Positions 17,201-25,955 of a stretch of DNA of 64,000 nucleotides are shown here, one piece after another. The stretch is from the NCBI GenBank assembly GCA_020633335.1, contig JACKDU010000006.1, positions 310,001 through 374,000 on the forward strand. The letters are read 5' to 3'. A program made the translations under genes and the position numbers. Position 1 is the first letter of the stretch, and every line of letters starts with the position of its first letter. The notes below the pieces were generated by a model, which was given only the letters and a program-made list of their open reading frames with translations, had not been told where the DNA came from and ran no database searches. Origin of the DNA: Myxococcales bacterium. GTDB lineage: Bacteria > Myxococcota_A > Polyangia > Nannocystales > Nannocystaceae.

Positions 17201-19450
17201 CGGATCCCCGTCGGGCATCCGGGGGCGATCGAGGTCGAGGTCGACACCGGCGCGCTCTCGGGCGCCTTTGATCGCGGGGCGTTTGGGGTCCTCGGGGTGC
17301 CGGCGGACGACGCCGCCGGCCCCTTCGAGGCGATCCTCCACCCCCTCGGCGACGACGGCGAGGCAGCCGGACCGGCGATCCGCGCGAGCCAGCCGATGGT
17401 CAGCTACCACAGCGACGTCGACACCCGCTACTTCTCCTACGGGGTGTGCGGGCCCTTCACGCTGCGGGCCGACGGGCTCGCGCCGGGCGAGCACCTCCTC
17501 GAGGTGCTCTGCGCCGATCACCACCGCCTGGCGATCCACAGCCCCTACTCGCTGCGCTGGCGGAGCGCCCCCCTCGAGGCGCCGCCGCGGCCCCCGTGGA
17601 CCCCGCCGCCGGGCTCGCTGCGGGTCGCGCAGGCGCTCCATCGCCTCGACGACGAGGGCGAAGCGAGCGGCGACGCGCGGGTGGTCCTGCCGGGCGAGCG
17701 CTACGCCGGGGTGATCACGATCGACACGCGGGCCGAGGCCGCGCCGCGCCGCGAGGTGCTCCTGGTCCTCGACGCCTCGGCCTCGACCGCCGCTCACATG
17801 GCGCTGATCCGCGACGCGCTCACGGCGATCTGCGGCCGCCTGGGCCCCGGCGATCGCCTCAAGGTGATCGGCTACGGGAGCGAGGTGAAGGTGATGCTCC
17901 CCTGGCGGGCGCCCGACGCCGACGCGATCGCCCACGAGCTGAGCGGCGGACCCGGGGGATGGACGGCGCTCTCGGCCGGCCTCGAGGCGATCGCCGGCGC
18001 CTTCGCGGGCGGGAGCGCGGGCGATCGCGTGGTCTTCCTGATCACCGACGGCCTCGCGCCGACCCACGGGGTCGTCGACCCGGCCCAGCTCATCGCCCTC
18101 GCGCGCGCGGCGACGCTCGCCGCCGACGCTCGCCTGCGGATGATCGTCGCCAACGCCGGCGAGGCCGCGTCGATCGAGGCCTACCGGGCGATCGCCGAGG
18201 CCTGCCGCCGGGTGCCCGACGAGGCGGTCTTCACCCGGGTCCGCGAACTCGCCGACGCGGGCCCCTGGCTCCTCGAGGCGCTGGTCGCCGAGCCCCTGCT
18301 GGTTCACCGTGCGCGCCGCCTGACGATCCAGGTGCCCGAGGGGGCCACGCCGCTCCTCGGCGACACCGGCGACGAGGTCGCCTGGCGCTGGTCGTCGACC
18401 GCCCGCGAGCTCACCTGCGAGCTCCCCGATCGCGTCGTCGCCGAGCCGCGGGCGATCCACGAGGAGCTCCGCTACATCGCCCGCTGCGAGGGCCCGGCGC
18501 CGCTGGTCCCGAGCAGCGCGGCCGCCGGATGCCTCGCCTACGTCGACGCCGAGGGGATGACGCAGGGTCGCGAGTTCGGCCGCACCCTCGCGCCGCTCGC
18601 CGAGGCGAGCCTCGATGGGCGCCTCCGTCTCCGCTGGCCGGGGCCGCTCGGCGACGCGCTCCGCGTCCGCAGCGTCCTGCTGATCCTCGACGCCTCCGGG
18701 AGCATGGCGGATCCCTCGTCGGATCCCGAGGAGGCGGCGCCCCGGCTGGCGATCGCCGCCCGGGTCTGCGAGGCGCTCCTGGACGATCGGGCGATCCTCT
18801 GGGACGGGATTCGCCTCGGCCTCCTCGCCTTCTCGCGGGACGCGATCGAGGTCCTCCTCGCGCCGACGATCTACGACCGCGAGGACCCCGGCTTCGCGGC
18901 GCTCGAGGGGCCGCTGCGGGCGGCGATCCGCGGCCTCGAGGCGGCCGGCGGGACGCCGATCCGGGCGGCGCTCGCCCGCGCCCGCGAGCTCCTCGCCGAG
19001 GCCGCCGCGCCGGCGAGCGCGGTCGTCCTGGTGACGGACGGCGATCCGGGCGAGGAGCGCGAGCGGGCGGCGGCCGAGGCCGCGGCCCTGCGGGCGAATG
19101 GCCACGTCGTCCACGTGATCACGGTCGACGCCCCCGCCGGCGAGTCGCAGAACCAGGCCCTCGCCGACGCCGGCGGCGGCCTCCTGATCGCCGCGAGCTC
19201 GGGCTTCGAGGCGCTCCACGACGCGATCGCCGGCGCGGTCGCGCCCGCCCTGCGGATCTGGTCCGGCGATCAATTGATCCGGGCGCTCCCGCTCCGCGCC
19301 GACCTCGACGTCGTCCTGTCCCTCCGGCCAGGTCGATACCGCGTCGAGGTGGAGGCGGCGGCGATCGACGCCGCGGTCGAGGTCGAGCCCGGGATCGAGC
19401 GCGCGCTGGTCCTCGGGCTCGGCGCGCCCGCGGAGGGGGGCGGGGGATGA
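14282..19450 (+). CDS. Giant protein with two C-terminal von Willebrand factor A domains
   Basis: 1722 aa with no signal peptide. The N-terminal about 1130 residues are a series of beta-rich segments with PPC-like and Ig-like character (repeated RLEGPAGVLIFVQAW / LAAGDYVLAIEGAASW motifs). vWA domain 1 starts near residue 1160 with MIDAS DASAS (Asp about 1164), WTAL and ITDG. vWA domain 2 starts near residue 1466 with DASGS (Asp about 1470), GGTPI and VTDGD. Both metal sites look complete. The stop overlaps the next start (ATGA), so the 476-aa partner is translationally coupled. A TACCAT box ends nine bases before the ATG. vWA domains bind protein ligands through a divalent metal; the role here is unknown, possibly an assembly or conflict system. 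Confidence 0.88.
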   Translation: MTLGLEALRAALTRTHGELQAPAGARLAVVDVALWNHGTGSIRLGGRLGDRLTLVGPGGEALAVCGPGGPDGSRLRHGVGAGELIPRVPRALRSPLGVALGDAVDLEIAGGEGVGGELVFTIAARGGGVVLLALAVDGGPARTASLALVEAPATPAPGADPEAAAFTLEVLPRSFAPVDPADASDPQLWELEVAITSGFALRRYRIPDVAGVLFLLVGDREGSQVVTPHPASADAGPCTRTRPRALLDPLAASTIRVAPGDPEPGEGPLWGEVELAPGERVQGRLRFLLPRAPLARAELVLPDDRWGFGAAAIKGAFARIAEGQLLQGPRAGAPELRFDVLRSTIEALPSERARVIVTLRARHFDPTALAWWEVAGSVELRHRQVHYALPIDDGAFFTARGRVCVLPRVIQEERLCFEIPATDAEDLELTISLPQGRQALRLKGHALGPDLPAGDPYPAASNAMVTLRVHACRSLAEGDGDAGAGLIVDASLTVRVDQRGNYPLSAGDFTLRAGDLSIKPDCERGAAILDHPLGEGEYVSVEGAGECRRFELFFAVDADLVELAFDGPGGPIRIPLLALDRLHHGPETDNDAPERARPLPIGAEVRIDRLAPLRRPRSFFYRLEGPAGVLIFVQAWAEDRRRLTTGQPRTGPGEHRLFLHLGGRRVALERGLVRLETAAGPAEREGTLAPALALDHLGDDALLEVHVHRLPAEACVLVRTGVRGALAAGFVPWQPGATWRHASPLVPAPLAADDRAIDGGGPPLRRWVAELAPLAGAPVFVRFRIDAADHRHALEARLELDVDVDPRDPPLVVVALYRASELRRPVDRRRPLIERAANHTKIADLRLAAGDYVLAIEGAASWRPGLRRSLKVIVEELGPWPADLVDASLCRRAGARPLAEGERVRGLLAPRFGPCPSAGAPFFRPRRVVVGERELVADPRGGDSSQSLGWSNPFWETPQRGEPSIAVSHWYRLRIPVGHPGAIEVEVDTGALSGAFDRGAFGVLGVPADDAAGPFEAILHPLGDDGEAAGPAIRASQPMVSYHSDVDTRYFSYGVCGPFTLRADGLAPGEHLLEVLCADHHRLAIHSPYSLRWRSAPLEAPPRPPWTPPPGSLRVAQALHRLDDEGEASGDARVVLPGERYAGVITIDTRAEAAPRREVLLVLDASASTAAHMALIRDALTAICGRLGPGDRLKVIGYGSEVKVMLPWRAPDADAIAHELSGGPGGWTALSAGLEAIAGAFAGGSAGDRVVFLITDGLAPTHGVVDPAQLIALARAATLAADARLRMIVANAGEAASIEAYRAIAEACRRVPDEAVFTRVRELADAGPWLLEALVAEPLLVHRARRLTIQVPEGATPLLGDTGDEVAWRWSSTARELTCELPDRVVAEPRAIHEELRYIARCEGPAPLVPSSAAAGCLAYVDAEGMTQGREFGRTLAPLAEASLDGRLRLRWPGPLGDALRVRSVLLILDASGSMADPSSDPEEAAPRLAIAARVCEALLDDRAILWDGIRLGLLAFSRDAIEVLLAPTIYDREDPGFAALEGPLRAAIRGLEAAGGTPIRAALARARELLAEAAAPASAVVLVTDGDPGEERERAAAEAAALRANGHVVHVITVDAPAGESQNQALADAGGGLLIAASSGFEALHDAIAGAVAPALRIWSGDQLIRALPLRADLDVVLSLRPGRYRVEVEAAAIDAAVEVEPGIERALVLGLGAPAEGGGG
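14388..14409. repeat. Dispersed TGTCCC-family site inside a coding region
   Basis: The reverse complement reads GAATCGAACCTGTCCCATGG, the AACCTGTCCC half-site form of the dispersed family. It lies about 106 bp into the vWA gene, so it is either constrained coding sequence or a captured element. Confidence 0.35.
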
Positions 19451-20877
19451 CGATGATCCTCGAGATCTTCAACCAGGGCCTCGATCGCCCGGCTTCCTCG
19501 ATCCCCTTCGGCTCCAAGCTGGCGATCCGCGCGTCCGGGCTCGACGACGCCGAGCGCCTCCGGGTCGAGGTCCTCGGCGGCGCCGAGGGGCGGGTCCTCC
19601 TCGCCCGCGACCTCCCGCTGGACGAGCTCGCCGAGGACGGGGCCTGCTGGGCGATCTTCAGCGTCGATCACCGCCTCGCCGAGGCCGCCCCCGGGGCGCT
19701 GCGGGTGCGGGCCGAGGCCCGGCGCGGCGACGCCGTGATCGCCGAGGCCGAGGCCGGGCCGCTGCCGACGCTGGCGATCGACGACTCGCTGCCGGCGCTC
19801 GTCCACCTCCGCGAGCACTGGGTGACCGCGCTGGTCCGCGCCGACGCGCCGATCCGCGGTCTCGCGCTCGCGTGGGCCGACGACGCGCTGCCGCCGGAGG
19901 CGATGGCCGCGGCCCTCGCCCAGCGAGGGCTCGCCGCGCCGCTTCAGCCGATCCCGCTCGACGGCGTCGCGATCGTCCCCCCGGACGCGCTCAAGGAGGT
20001 CTCCGCCCGCCTCGTGGTCACCGGCGACGACGGCGTGGAGCGGACGAGCGAGCCCTTCGTGCCCTTGCCCCACGAGCCGTGGCGCTTCGGCCCGCCGATC
20101 ACCCACCTGATCGCGGTGACCCGCGCGCGCGAGCCCTTCCTCCTGAGCTGGACGCCCTTCGGGCCCTTTGAGGAGCTCCTCCACCAGGATCGGATCGACG
20201 AGCGGCCGAAGCTCGCCTGCGCGGGGCAGCGCCTCCGCACCCTCCTCTGGCTCTCGCAGCGGCTGCCGCAGGATCGCCACACACGGGTCGAGGTCCGCCT
20301 CTGCGCGCTCGCCCAGGCGCCCGGCGAGGGGACGCTCCTGATCGAGCGGAGCGGGGTCTACGAGGCCGATCTCGGCCGCTCCTACGATCTCGTGATGCCC
20401 GCGGATCTGCCGACGCCGGGCCTCTACTACGTCTCGGCGGCGACCTCCGGCGATCGGATCCTCGACACCTCGGCGCTCACCGAGCTGGTCCCCGCCGATC
20501 CCTGGCCGGCGCTCGAGGTGCGGATCGACGCGGGCGACGCCCTGGTGATCGACGGCGCCTGCGATCCGGCGACGGAGCTCGAACTCCGCCTGGTGCGGGC
20601 CGAGCTCGCCGATAATGATGATGGCGAGGACGACGACGACGCGCTGATCGACTTCGCCGATCCGAAGAGCTTCGCGCTCGGAGCCACGCCCGCCGACGCC
20701 GACGCCGACGAGGAGCTGCCGCCGACGGGCGAGGCGATCGCGCTCACCCGCCGCGGCGCCAGCGTCAGCGCGCGCGTCGACCTCGCAGGCGAGACCTCGA
20801 CGATCCTCAGCGCCCTCGTGATCGCCCGCCGCGGCGACGCGCGTCGGGTCCTCCGCTGGCGCCTGCGAGCGGGTTGA
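19447..20877 (+). CDS. Uncharacterised partner of the vWA protein
   Basis: 476 aa, overlapping the vWA gene by ATGA. No signal peptide or membrane segment. It looks beta-rich, with several hydrophobic strands separated by acidic loops, and an Asp/Glu-rich patch near residue 395 (DNDDGEDDDDALIDF). A possible central helical piece covers IDERPKLACAGQRLRTLLWL. The name is unknown to me. Tight coupling to the double-vWA gene argues for a stoichiometric partner, perhaps a ligand or chaperone of the vWA domains. Its stop lies six bases from that of the convergent transglutaminase-like gene, an unusually compact arrangement. Confidence 0.8.
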   Translation: MTMILEIFNQGLDRPASSIPFGSKLAIRASGLDDAERLRVEVLGGAEGRVLLARDLPLDELAEDGACWAIFSVDHRLAEAAPGALRVRAEARRGDAVIAEAEAGPLPTLAIDDSLPALVHLREHWVTALVRADAPIRGLALAWADDALPPEAMAAALAQRGLAAPLQPIPLDGVAIVPPDALKEVSARLVVTGDDGVERTSEPFVPLPHEPWRFGPPITHLIAVTRAREPFLLSWTPFGPFEELLHQDRIDERPKLACAGQRLRTLLWLSQRLPQDRHTRVEVRLCALAQAPGEGTLLIERSGVYEADLGRSYDLVMPADLPTPGLYYVSAATSGDRILDTSALTELVPADPWPALEVRIDAGDALVIDGACDPATELELRLVRAELADNDDGEDDDDALIDFADPKSFALGATPADADADEELPPTGEAIALTRRGASVSARVDLAGETSTILSALVIARRGDARRVLRWRLRAG

Positions 20878-20883
20878 GCGGGC

Positions 20884-23438
20884 CTACCAGCCGGTGAGCG
20901 CGACCCAGCCGGGCATGCAGATCGTCCCGCCCCACCAGGTCGCGGGGTCGAGCCAGGCCGGCGGCCAGCCGTAGTTCCAGGCGTCGTAGGAGGCCTTGAG
21001 GAGCTCGTGGTAGGGGTCCGAGCCCGGGGTGGCGAGGACCTCCTCGAAGTGATCGAGCTGGTCGAGCGCGGTCGCGGCGACCGTGAGCCCGGCCGCGACC
21101 ACGCAGCCGACGAACGCGGAGACGACGACCGGCACGACGATCCAGCCGATCGCGGTCCCCATGAGCGAGGCGATGATCATCGCCGCGTGGCCGCGGGCGT
21201 CGGCGGCGTAGAGTCCCGCGCCGTCGGCCGCGAGCTCCCACCAGGCGTCGCCGAGCTCGCCCTCGGGCCCGCGGAAGGCGAAGATCCGGCAGCCCTCGGC
21301 GAGGCGATCGAGGATCGCGCCGTCGGCCCCGGCGAGCGCCGGATCGCCGACGCGGAGCTCGATGAGCGTCCAGCCCCGGCGGCGGGCATCATCGAGGCGA
21401 TCGAAGGCCGAGCTCGCGCCCGCGCCCGCGGGGCAGGTCGGCTGGAGGAGCCGGGCCTCGAGCGCGGAGCGGAGCGCCGCCACCCGGAGGCCGGCGCCGC
21501 GGGGGCCGAGGGCGCGCAGGGGATCGTCGCGGAGGTCGACGCGGCCGCGCTGGAAGCAGCGGATCGCCGGGAGCGCGCGGATGAGCGCGACGCCCTCGCC
21601 CTCGGACCATGTCTCAAGGGTCAGGTCAAGCTCGTCGCTGGCGGCCCGGAGGGCGGCGCGCTCGGCCGCCCCCTGGCGGCGGAGGAGCGCGCCGCCGACG
21701 AGCGCCTGCTCCTGGCGATCGCTGCGGGCGCCTCGGCCCAGGAGGGCGCCGCCGAGGGCCGCGTCCGCGCCCGCGTCCGCGGCGACCCGCAGGGCCTCGA
21801 GGGCGGCCGCGATCTCCTCGCCGAGGCGATCGACGTGCGCCGGCGGCCCGCTGAAGACCGCGCGCCAGGGCTCGGCGAAGGCCTCGGGGACCCCGCCGCG
21901 GGTCGGCGCGGGCTCGCCGGGGATCGCCGCCGAGAAGTCGGGCTGGGTCCGCCGGCCGGCGGGGTAGCGATCGAGGATCGTCCGCGCCGCGCGGCGCTCG
22001 GCGCCCTCGGGCCCGAGGTAGTCGAAGATCCAGGTGAGCCGGGTGGCGACCCGATCGCCGGCGCCGAATTCATCGCCGACGACCAGGCGCCCGTCCTCGT
22101 CCGTGGTGAGCCCGAGCTCGAGGGCGTCGCCGCCGACGACGCGCTCGCCGTGGCGCACCCAGGGGAGCCAGCGGCGGCGCTCGACCCCGGTGAGCGCGCC
22201 GATCAGCGCCTGCCCGAGGATCCCCTCGGTCGCCTGCGCGGGCGAGAAGCCGAGCTCGAGGGTGTCGAGCTCGGCCGTCGGCACCTCGAGGTCGAGGAGG
22301 ATCCGGGTCTCGAGGCGAAAGCCTGCGCCCTCCTTCACCCGCGACTCGAGCTCCACGCGGGTCCGCAGGCGCCAGCCCAGCGCCTCCGGGAGCGCCTCGC
22401 CGAGGATCGCGTCCGGCGGGGCGAGGCGGCGCCCGGGCGCGGGCTGGGGGGCGAGGGGATCGAGATCGACCCAGGCGTCGCCCTCGAGGACCTGGACCCA
22501 GACGTGGTCGGCCGCGGCGTCGACGAGCGCGGCCTCGTCGCCCTCGCCGTGATCGCCCAGGAGCGGCCCGAGGAGCGCGGCGTGGGCCTCGGCGCGGGCG
22601 GCCGCTCGCGCGAGCAGGGCCCGCTGGAGGCCGGCGAGCGCCGGCTGGCCCGGCGGATCGGCGTTCACGGCCGCGAGGTCGTCGCGGCGGAGGCGGGCGA
22701 GGAGGGCGCAGGGGCGGAGCTCGCCGAGCGCCCGCCAGGCCGCGGTGATCCTGTCCTTGAGGACATCTGTCGTGGCCCCGTCGGGCGCCCGCAGGCGCGC
22801 GCGCGCGTCGTCGATCGCCGCCCCGGCCCCGCGTCGGGCGGCCTCCACCGCCGCCACCCAGGCCGCCGGGAGCGCGGGCGCGATCGCCTCGGCGAGCTCG
22901 CTCGACGCGAGCGCCTCGCTGGCCCCGAGGAGGTGGCGATCGAGCTCGTCGCGGGCCGCGTCGTCGATCGCGCCTCCGTCGCCCGCGCTCGCGTCGAGCC
23001 AGGCGTCGCGGAGGCGGCCCTGCGCGGCCAGGAGCGCGGCGCCGAGGGCTGGCCCGCGGGTCTCGAGGTACGCCGCGAGCGCGTCGATCGCGGGCGCGAT
23101 CGGCGGGCGAGTCTGCGGGAGGGGGCGCGCGCGGCCGAGGAGCCCGGCGGCCGCCGCCTGATCGAGGCGGGCGCGGACCAGGCGGAAGCGGTGGCCGCCG
23201 CGGCTCAGGCAGCGGGCGAGGAGCTCGGCGGCGTCGATCGAGTTGGCCCGCGCCGATCGCCAGGCCCCCTCGGCGCCCCAGACTCGGCCGGCGTAGGGGC
23301 GAAGCGGAGGCGCCCGGCGACCGCCGCGAGCGCGGCCTCGGGGCTCTGCGACGCCGCCTCACACCAGGCCTCGAAGGGCTCGGCGACGAGCGCCGGCGGC
23401 GTCGTCGGTGAGGGCTGGAGATCGCGGAGCGCGAGCAT
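20884..23438 (-). CDS. Transglutaminase-like membrane protein, apparent frameshift near 23296
   Basis: The frame from ATG 23438 reads 47 sensible residues (MLALRDLQPSPTTPPALVAE... to RLRFAP), then goes out of phase. The continuation, YAGRVWGAEGAWRSA then NSIDAAELLARCL, is in the next frame; the uninterrupted frame from GTG 22857 to 20884 lacks these conserved parts. One missing C in a C-run (G-run on the plus strand, 23296-23299) would restore about 851 codons. The PYxGRxWGxxGAWRS...NSIDxxxLLA pattern and DHVWVQV...WVDLDPL match bacterial transglutaminase-like proteins. The nucleophile Cys expected near NSID is absent, so it may be a pseudoenzyme. The C-terminus has two hydrophobic segments (about 50-60 residues in all). 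Either a sequencing error or a real mutation. Confidence 0.7.
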
Positions 23439-24098
23439 GACGCGGCGTCCTCGCGGACGAGCCAGTCTACGCCGTGCGCCTCGGCCGACGCGCGCGAAGA
23501 AACGTCGCCATCAGGCCGTCCTCGCGGGCCGGAGTGCGGGGGCTGGCGGCCGCATCAAGCGAGGCGGCGCCGCGGAGGCGACCCGAGGCCGCCCGCGCGG
23601 TCGCTCGAGGAGGAGATCGGGGCCGCGACGACGTCTCCGGCGACGTGGTCCGCGACGGGCGTCGTCCGAAGGTCGGCGCGAGCGACCTGGCCGGGGTCGG
23701 CGATCGTCAGCCGCACGATCGTCGGTGATCGCGTCGCTCCCTGACGTCTCTGAACTCGGCGTCACCCTCGAGCGCTGGCGGTCGTTCGCCGTCGGGCGCG
23801 TCGTCGCCGATCAAGCCGCAGGCGCGCCCGCGCGCGGCGTCGCGGCCGCGTCGCGTTGCGGCCCGCGGGCAGGTGGAGGTGATCACCCGGCGCCCTCTTC
23901 GTCGCCGCGGTCGCGGCCGCGCCGCCCGTGCGTGCGGCGTCGCGCGACCCGTCGCCGCGGGGCTGCCGCGGCGCTCCCTGGGGTCGCCGACGGCGCGCGT
24001 CGTCGCCCGGGTCGGGGCCGCTCGCGTCCGCGTCGTCGCCGGGCGGCTGGCCGGCGCCTATCATTCAGATCGGCGCCCTGGCGGCGCAGGAGGCCAGC
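23439..24098. other. Intergenic region between divergent genes
   Basis: 660 bp. All open frames are Arg/Ala/Pro-rich without domain character, and I see no gene. At the right end a TATCAT box (24059-24064) precedes a leader of about 34 nt and the AGGAGG site of the histone-H1-like gene. It is very CG-rich, with alternating GCG/CGC stretches but no clear repeat. Confidence 0.35.
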
Positions 24099-25223
24099 GT
24101 GAGCGACAACTCGGCGAAGACCACCAAGGCGAAGAAGACGGCGAAGGAGACCCCGGCGTCGACCGCCGAGGGGGCGTCCGCGCCCGCGGCGTCGTCGGAG
24201 CCGGCGGCGAAGAAGGCGACGAAGAAGAAGGCGACCAAGAAGGCGACGAAGAAGAAGGCGACCGCCAAGAAGGCGACGAAGAAGAAGGCGGCCAAGAAGA
24301 CCGGCGCCAAGAAGGCCGCGAAGAAGGCGAGCGCGAAGAAGACGGCCGAGACGGCGAGCGCGAAGAAGTCGGCCAAGAAGACCGGCGCGAAGAAGGCGAC
24401 CAAGAAGGCGACGACGAAGAAGACCGCGAAGAAGGCCGCGAAGAAGGCGAGCGCCGCGGAGTCGCCGGCGGCCAAGCGGAGCGTCGCCAAGACCCGGTCC
24501 ACCAGCGCGACCAGCGCGAAGCGGACGAGCGCGAAGCGGACGAGCGCGAAGCGGCCGAGCGCGCCACGAACGAGGGCCAAGGCGCCCGCCCGGGAGTCGG
24601 CGCCGCGCTCCGCCCTCAACCCCCTCGCCCTCGCGGCCGCGCTGCGGGAGGCGCTGGCCCCCGCGACCCTCCGGGTCGAGCACTCGCCGGGGGAGCGGAC
24701 GTCGATCGCCGCCCGGATGCCCGCGCCCTTCGCCGAGCTCCTCCTCGCCCTCGGCCCCGGCACCTTCGCCGGCGGCTTCCTCCGCCTCTCGGCCCCGGAG
24801 GCGCTCGACGAGACGCTCAGCGCCTGGCTCGGCGGCTCCTCCCCGTCGCGGGTGCCCTTCGCGATCACCGCCCTCGGCGACATCCTCTACGTCCGCGATC
24901 TCAGCGAGCGGGCGCGCACGCTCGGGCTCTCGACCGAGGGGGCCTACGACGTCTCGCTCCTGAGCCCGCGCTGGCAGCGGATCTCGGTGCTCGCGTTCAC
25001 CCCGATGGAGCTCGTCGAGCTCCTCTCCGACCCCCACGCCCGGGAGGAGCGGCTGGGGGAGGGGCTCTACCGCGAGGCGAAGGGGCGCCTCGGCGAGCCG
25101 GCCCAGGGCGAGCTCTTCGGCTTCGTCCCGGCGCTGGCGCTCGGCGGCGGCGAGGAGGCGGCGGCGCTCCAGCGGGTCCGCCTCGCCGAGCACCTCGACT
25201 TCCTCCGCCAGCTCGTCGGCTAG
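24099..25223 (+). CDS. Histone-H1-like Lys/Ala repeat tail fused to a DUF1851 (GAD-like) domain
   Basis: 374 aa from GTG 24099, chosen for the perfect AGGAGG at 24088-24093. Residues 1 to about 165 are low-complexity Lys/Ala/Thr (many AKKATKKK-type repeats), becoming Ser/Arg-rich (TSAKRTSAKRPSAPRTR). Such tails bind DNA in bacterial histone-H1-like proteins. Residues about 185-374 form a globular domain matching DUF1851/GAD-like proteins (T6SS-associated Tdi1 immunity type): GDILYVRD, YDVSLLSPRW, GLYREAKGRLGE, GELFGFVPALALGG, LAEHLDFLRQL. The combination suggests nucleoid targeting of an immunity- or SMI1-like module; that is inference. It converges with the second CAP lipoprotein. Confidence 0.85.
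   Translation: MSDNSAKTTKAKKTAKETPASTAEGASAPAASSEPAAKKATKKKATKKATKKKATAKKATKKKAAKKTGAKKAAKKASAKKTAETASAKKSAKKTGAKKATKKATTKKTAKKAAKKASAAESPAAKRSVAKTRSTSATSAKRTSAKRTSAKRPSAPRTRAKAPARESAPRSALNPLALAAALREALAPATLRVEHSPGERTSIAARMPAPFAELLLALGPGTFAGGFLRLSAPEALDETLSAWLGGSSPSRVPFAITALGDILYVRDLSERARTLGLSTEGAYDVSLLSPRWQRISVLAFTPMELVELLSDPHAREERLGEGLYREAKGRLGEPAQGELFGFVPALALGGGEEAAALQRVRLAEHLDFLRQLVG
24180..24480. repeat. Degenerate GCGAAGAAG/GCGACCAAG repeats (Lys/Ala tail)
   Basis: Nine- to twelve-base units of GCGAAGAAG, GCCAAGAAG and ACGAAGAAGAAG are repeated throughout, encoding the AKK/ATKKK tail. The length is likely variable between strains. Confidence 0.6.
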
Positions 25224-25230
25224 CGCGTCC

Positions 25231-25854
25231 TCACTTGAAGTTCTGAACCGCCCAGAGGTCGCCGCTCGCGGTCGTGTAGAAGCCGCAGGCGACCTTCGTG
25301 TACATCTCGCTGCTCATGTTGATGTAGTGGCCGTGCTTGGCGAAGTCGGCGCCCGGGCCCTCGGACCACATCAGATCGAGGCAGCCGAGGAGCGAGCCCT
25401 CGGGGTCGCTCGAGGGCCAGCCGGGGCACTCGTTCTGGGCGAACTCGCCGCAGGAGGGGAAGGCGCCGTGGGGGGTGTTGGTCTTCGAGTCGCTCTCGGC
25501 CTCACCGTCGGCGCAGGCCTCTCCGTCGGTCCAGCGCTGGTAGGCGGGGAGCCCGAGGGACGCCCGGTACTCGTTGATCGTGTCGACGCAGAGCTGGGCG
25601 AGCGAGCCGTCGCCGCCGCCCGTGGTCCCGCCCTCCGTGGTCCCGCCGCCCGTGGTCCCGCTCGTCCCGGCGCTGGTCGTCCCGCCGCCGCTCGGATCGC
25701 TGGCGGCGGTCGAGCCCTCGCTCTCGTCGCCCATCTTGTCGTCGCCGCAGGCGGGGGCGAGGCCGAGGACGAGGGCGAGGACGAGGCCGCGGCCGAGGGC
25801 GCGAGCCGACGTCAGGGAGAGCGAGGCGTGCGAGGGGAGCGAGGCGGCGTCCAT
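25231..25854 (-). CDS. CAP (SCP/PR-1) domain lipoprotein, second copy
   Basis: 207 aa, with lipobox LAPAC and a short Ser/Thr/Gly linker to about residue 82. The CAP domain is closely similar to that of 2396-3208: LCVDTINEYRASLGLP, KTNTPHGAFPSCGEFAQ, NECPGW, LMWSEGPGADF, HGHYINMSSEMYTKVACGFY and ending NFK. A TAGGCT box (25862-25867) ends seven bases before the ATG, so the mRNA is probably near-leaderless. The shorter linker suggests duplication and linker divergence. Probably a surface-anchored protein of unknown activity. Confidence 0.88.
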   Translation of the reverse strand: MDAASLPSHASLSLTSARALGRGLVLALVLGLAPACGDDKMGDESEGSTAASDPSGGGTTSAGTSGTTGGGTTEGGTTGGGDGSLAQLCVDTINEYRASLGLPAYQRWTDGEACADGEAESDSKTNTPHGAFPSCGEFAQNECPGWPSSDPEGSLLGCLDLMWSEGPGADFAKHGHYINMSSEMYTKVACGFYTTASGDLWAVQNFK

Positions 25855-25861
25855 CTCAGCC

Positions 25862-25867
25862 AGCCTA
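25862..25867 (-). promoter_or_regulatory. -10-like box, leaderless spacing (CAP lipoprotein 2)
   Basis: TAGGCT on the minus strand ends seven bases before the start codon at 25854. No convincing -35 at 17 bp. Confidence 0.4.
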
Positions 25868-25955
25868 TCAGCGCGCCGCTACGTCGGGCGAGGGCGTCGG
25901 TCGCGGGGGAGGCCGTTGACAGCGAGCGAGGGCGCGCGCGAAGCTTCGAGCGCCG

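Noticed and set aside
14168..19273. Open minus-strand frame of 1701 codons opposite the vWA gene
   Set aside because: Low-complexity RR/DD/EE antisense translation without motifs; the plus strand has two complete vWA domains and a coupled downstream gene.
23205..23438. Stand-alone 77-codon gene at the 5' end of the transglutaminase-like locus
   Set aside because: Its first 47 residues continue naturally into the next frame's conserved block; the last 30 residues are out-of-frame noise.
25916..25944. TTGACA upstream of the PlsC gene as a sigma-70 promoter
   Set aside because: No acceptable -10 at 16-18 bp, only CGAAGC.
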